From: Alkalimonas sp. | GTDB lineage: Bacteria > Pseudomonadota > Gammaproteobacteria > Enterobacterales > Alteromonadaceae | Direction: 5' to 3' | Length of the DNA: 9,681 nucleotides | Assembly: GCA_007117525.1 (NCBI GenBank) | Contig: SKGJ01000172.1 | Span: 1-9,681, forward strand | Shown here: in pieces, positions 7,297 through 9,681 of the stretch | How positions within the stretch are numbered: the first letter of the stretch is position 1 | Layout of the letters: each line of letters begins with the position of its first letter | Position numbers and translations under genes: made by a program | The notes under the pieces: generated by a model | What the model was told of the DNA's origin: nothing | Seen by the model: the letters and a program-made list of their open reading frames with translations, nothing else | The model's database searches: none

Positions 7297-8973
7297 ATGA
7301 CTGAAAATTTTGCACAATTATTTGAGGAAAGCCTCAAAGCCATCGAAACTCGCCCAGGCGCCATTGTTAAAGGCACTGTTGTTGCTGTTTTAAAAGACGT
7401 CGTTATGGTCGATGCAGGCCTGAAGTCTGAAGCTGCCATCCCAGTTGAGCAGTTCAAGAACAACAGCGGTGAGCTGGAAGTCAATGTCGGTGATATCATC
7501 GATGTGGCTCTGGATGCCATTGAAGACGGCTTCGGTGAAACTCTGCTGTCGCGTGAAAAAGCCAAGCGCCATGAGTCCTGGCTGCGTCTGGAAAAAGCCT
7601 GTGAAGACAAAGAAACTGTACACGGTATGATCACCGGTAAAGTGAAAGGTGGCTTCACGGTTGAAGTGGATGGTATTCGTGCATTCCTGCCTGGTTCTCT
7701 GGTTGATGTCCGTCCAGTACGTGACACCCTGCACCTGGAGAACAAAGAGCTAGAATTCAAAGTAATCAAGCTGGATCAGAAGCGCAACAACGTGGTGGTT
7801 TCACGTCGTGCCGTGATCGAGTCTGAGAACAGTGCAGAGCGCGAGCAACTGCTGGAAAACCTGGAAGAGGGCATGGAAGTTAAGGGTATCGTTAAGAACC
7901 TGACTGACTACGGTGCTTTCGTAGATCTGGGCGGCGTTGACGGCCTGCTGCACATCACCGATATGGCCTGGAAGCGCGTGAAGCATCCAAGCGAAATCGT
8001 CAATGTTGGCGATGAAATCCCGGTGAAAGTATTGAAATTCGACCGTGAGAAGCAACGTGTTTCTCTGGGCCTGAAGCAAATGGGTGAAGATCCGTGGGCG
8101 GCTATCGCTTCACGTTACCCAGAAGGCGCCAAAATCACTGGTCGCGTCACCAACCTGACAGATTACGGCTGCTTCGTTGAAATCGAAGAAGGCGTTGAAG
8201 GTCTGGTACACGTGTCTGAAATGGATTGGACCAACAAGAACATCCACCCATCCAAGGTTGTTAACCTGGGTGACTCTGTGGAAGTGATGGTACTGGAAAT
8301 CGACGAAGAGCGTCGTCGTATTTCTCTGGGCCTGAAACAGTGCAAGCCAAACCCATGGGAAGAGTTTGCTAAAGGCTTCAACAAGAACGATCGCGTCAGC
8401 GGTAAGATCAAGTCCATCACGGACTTCGGTATCTTCATCGGTCTGGACGGTGGTATCGACGGCCTGGTTCATTTGTCTGACATTTCCTGGAATGCGACTG
8501 GCGAAGAAGCCGTTCGTGAATTCAAGAAAGGCGACGAAGTGCATGCTGTGGTCTTGCAAGTTGACCCAGAGCGCGAGCGTATCTCTTTAGGTATCAAGCA
8601 GCTGGATGACGATCCATTCAATAACTACCTTGCTGACAACAAGAAAGGTGCTATTGTTAAAGGTGAAGTGACTGCTGTTGACGCCAAAGGCGCAACCGTT
8701 GCACTGGAAGGTGGCGTTGAAGGCTACATCCGTGTATCAGACATCGCTCGTGAGCGCATCGAAGATGCAACCTCAGCTCTGAAAGTTGGAGAAGAAGTTG
8801 AAGCGCGCCTGATGGGTGTGGATCGCAAGAACCGTGTGATCAGCCTGTCTATCCGTGCGAAAGACGAAGCGGAAGAAAAAGAAGCTCTGGATAGCATCAA
8901 TAAGCAGGAAGAATCTGACTTTGGTGCCAATGCCATGGCGGAAGCCTTTAAAGCTGCTCAAAAAGATCAGTAA
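7297..8973 (+). CDS. rpsA: 30S ribosomal protein S1
   Basis: S1 docks mRNA on the 30S subunit and melts structure at initiation sites. It is essential in gammaproteobacteria, and it represses its own translation when free. The 558 residues match E. coli S1 (557). Six S1 RNA-binding domains can be followed at about 21-87, 105-171, 192-260, 277-347, 364-434 and 451-520. The first two, ribosome-binding ones are divergent; the later ones repeat [20 protein letters not shown] strands, GLVHxSDxxW and RISLGLKQ. The C-terminus [14 protein letters not shown] is the usual one. Codons are strongly biased (CTG, GGT, CGT, GAA dominate), more than in serC or aroA, as expected for a very highly expressed gene. 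The ATG gives the family N-terminus [13 protein letters not shown]. Confidence 0.98.
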   Translation: MTENFAQLFEESLKAIETRPGAIVKGTVVAVLKDVVMVDAGLKSEAAIPVEQFKNNSGELEVNVGDIIDVALDAIEDGFGETLLSREKAKRHESWLRLEKACEDKETVHGMITGKVKGGFTVEVDGIRAFLPGSLVDVRPVRDTLHLENKELEFKVIKLDQKRNNVVVSRRAVIESENSAEREQLLENLEEGMEVKGIVKNLTDYGAFVDLGGVDGLLHITDMAWKRVKHPSEIVNVGDEIPVKVLKFDREKQRVSLGLKQMGEDPWAAIASRYPEGAKITGRVTNLTDYGCFVEIEEGVEGLVHVSEMDWTNKNIHPSKVVNLGDSVEVMVLEIDEERRRISLGLKQCKPNPWEEFAKGFNKNDRVSGKIKSITDFGIFIGLDGGIDGLVHLSDISWNATGEEAVREFKKGDEVHAVVLQVDPERERISLGIKQLDDDPFNNYLADNKKGAIVKGEVTAVDAKGATVALEGGVEGYIRVSDIARERIEDATSALKVGEEVEARLMGVDRKNRVISLSIRAKDEAEEKEALDSINKQEESDFGANAMAEAFKAAQKDQ

Positions 8974-8985
8974 TTAGGCTGCGAC

Positions 8986-9013
8986 TGTGGGCTGGCTGCA
9001 TGGTCAGCCCACA
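8986..9013 (+). other. 9-bp-stem hairpin between rpsA and ihfB
   Basis: TGTGGGCTG (8986-8994) and CAGCCCACA (9005-9013) form a perfect 9-bp stem around a 10-nt loop, 12 bases after the rpsA stop. Only TTATGACC follows, so there is no real U-tract. It may stabilise the rpsA 3' end or reduce read-through into ihfB, whose output should be far below that of rpsA. E. coli ihfB has its own promoter; none can be assigned confidently in this 61-bp gap. Confidence 0.55.
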
Positions 9014-9034
9014 TTATGACCGTTAGGAGTTAGT

Positions 9035-9322
9035 ATGACGAAATCTGAATTGATTGAGAAAATGGCAACGGATTTTCCTCATATCCAGGTCAAGGATATG
9101 GAGTCATCGGTCAAAGAAATTTTAGAGCAAATGGCGCAGTCATTGTCTGTCAATGAGCGCATTGAAATTCGTGGTTTTGGCAGCTTTTCGCTGCATTACC
9201 GTGCCCCTCGCATTGGCCGCAACCCAAAAACGGGTGAGCGTGTCGACCTGGACGGTAAATACGTACCACACTTTAAACCAGGCAAAGAGTTGCGTGATCG
9301 GGTAAAAGAAAACATCCGTTAA
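9035..9322 (+). CDS. ihfB: Integration host factor subunit beta
   Basis: IHF-beta pairs with IHF-alpha to form a DNA-bending nucleoid protein used in recombination, replication initiation and sigma54 promoters. The 95 residues match E. coli IhfB (94). The helical N-terminal body [11 protein letters not shown] is followed by the DNA-contacting strand [19 protein letters not shown] (R46). The beta-arm tip GRNPKTG carries the intercalating proline P64, and [15 protein letters not shown] closes the fold. The C-terminal VKENIR differs from E. coli ANIYG but lies past the conserved core. MTKSEL distinguishes it from IhfA and HU. AGGAG stands 7 nt before the ATG. It follows rpsA, as in E. coli, and precedes lapA by 39 bp with no terminator between them. 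Confidence 0.97.
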   Translation: MTKSELIEKMATDFPHIQVKDMESSVKEILEQMAQSLSVNERIEIRGFGSFSLHYRAPRIGRNPKTGERVDLDGKYVPHFKPGKELRDRVKENIR

Positions 9323-9361
9323 TGCGTTTTGCTGCAAAGCCCTCGTTCTACGGAGTGAACC

Positions 9362-9604
9362 TTGGTTAATCTGCTTTATGTCCTTGTCATCGCTGTGGTG
9401 CTGGTGACAGGCTTTTTATTTGGTGCAGCAAACCAGCAGCAAGTCGAATTGGATCTGCTGTTCGTTCAATACCAACTTCGACTGGTCGATGTCGCCGTCT
9501 CTTTTTTAATTCTGGGTTTGGTCAGCGGTATCGTGCTGATGCTGTTGTTTCGTTTAGGCCGCCGCTTTAAAAAGCGAAAGCAGCCCTCATCCTCGACGTC
9601 TTAA
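9362..9604 (+). CDS. lapA: Lipopolysaccharide assembly protein A (LapA/YciS family, DUF1049), TTG start
   Basis: LapA is a small inner-membrane partner of LapB, implicated in coordinating LPS synthesis and FtsH-dependent turnover of LpxC. This 80-residue protein has two hydrophobic segments at about 3-22 and 41-63, a short polar stretch between them with GAANQQQVELDLL (family pattern GAxNxQxV), and a basic tail (RLGRRFKKRK). It is shorter than E. coli LapA (about 100). The TTG at 9362 is the first possible start after an in-frame TGA at 9356-9358, and no ATG follows in the first segment. GGAG (9352-9355) is 6 nt upstream, which supports TTG. The stop is 3 bp from the lapB ATG, the lapA-lapB pairing seen in E. 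coli, but here attached to ihfB. The call rests on topology, motif and neighbour. Confidence 0.88.
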   Translation: MVNLLYVLVIAVVLVTGFLFGAANQQQVELDLLFVQYQLRLVDVAVSFLILGLVSGIVLMLLFRLGRRFKKRKQPSSSTS

Positions 9605-9607
9605 TCC

Positions 9608-9681
9608 ATGCTGGAGCTTCTGTTTCTGCTACTGCCTGTCGCCGCTGCCTATGGCTGGTTTATGGGGCGAAACAGTGTCAA
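9608..9681 (+). CDS. lapB: Lipopolysaccharide assembly protein B (LapB/YciM), N-terminal fragment cut by window edge
   Basis: The frame reads MLELLFLLLPVAAAYGWF, then MGRNSV, to the edge. E. coli LapB begins MLELLFLLLPVAAAYGWYMGR, a nearly identical membrane anchor. LapB is an inner-membrane tetratricopeptide protein with a C-terminal rubredoxin-like metal-binding domain. It directs LpxC to FtsH and so limits lipid A synthesis. Only the N-terminal transmembrane helix is visible; the TPR and rubredoxin parts lie outside. The ATG is 3 bp after the lapA stop, and the bases before it (GACGTCTTAATCC) show no Shine-Dalgarno, so translation is probably coupled to lapA. Confidence 0.92.
   Translation, partial: MLELLFLLLPVAAAYGWFMGRNSV

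Noticed and set aside
9322..9369. Short frame starting at the ATG that overlaps the ihfB stop (TAATG)
   Set aside because: It has about 14 codons, no family signature, and ends inside lapA. The overlap alone is not enough to call a gene.
1..9681. Mobile element, CRISPR, tRNA/rRNA, toxin-antitoxin or defence system
   Set aside because: No direct repeats with spacers, transposase, integrase, tRNA cloverleaf or accessory genes are seen. Apart from the 323-bp interval described, the window is filled by conserved core genes.

Overview
The window is an ordinary chromosomal core-gene segment from a gammaproteobacterium. Every protein resembles its Escherichia coli counterpart in length and motifs. 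The order (nrdA)-ubiG / gyrA-serC-aroA-cmk-rpsA-ihfB-lapA-lapB merges neighbourhoods that are separate in E. coli. From general knowledge of gene order, this suggests an Alteromonadales-like lineage, such as relatives of Shewanella or Rheinheimera. That placement is an inference, and no species is claimed.

Layout. Positions 1-59 (minus) hold the first 19 codons of nrdA, which runs off the left edge. Positions 60-382 have no gene but carry the nrdA control region, with two NrdR-box-like palindromes exactly 31 bp apart, and three hairpins downstream of ubiG. ubiG (minus) and gyrA (plus) are transcribed divergently from a 206-bp gap holding a good sigma70-type promoter for each. After gyrA, a terminator-like hairpin precedes serC, and serC and aroA overlap by 4 bp. 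A 138-bp gap with a 14-bp-stem hairpin and a likely promoter leads into cmk. rpsA follows after a structured leader with no normally spaced Shine-Dalgarno, then ihfB, lapA (TTG start) and the first 24 codons of lapB at the right edge.

Functions. The genes cover dNTP synthesis (nrdA), ubiquinone methylation (ubiG), DNA supercoiling (gyrA), serine/pyridoxine and aromatic precursor synthesis (serC, aroA), CMP recycling (cmk), translation initiation (rpsA), nucleoid architecture (ihfB) and control of LPS synthesis (lapA, lapB).

I found no mobile element, CRISPR array, tRNA, rRNA, defence system or previously undescribed system. What merits a second look is regulatory: the NrdR pair, the rpsA leader, and several strong intergenic hairpins that lack normal U-tracts.
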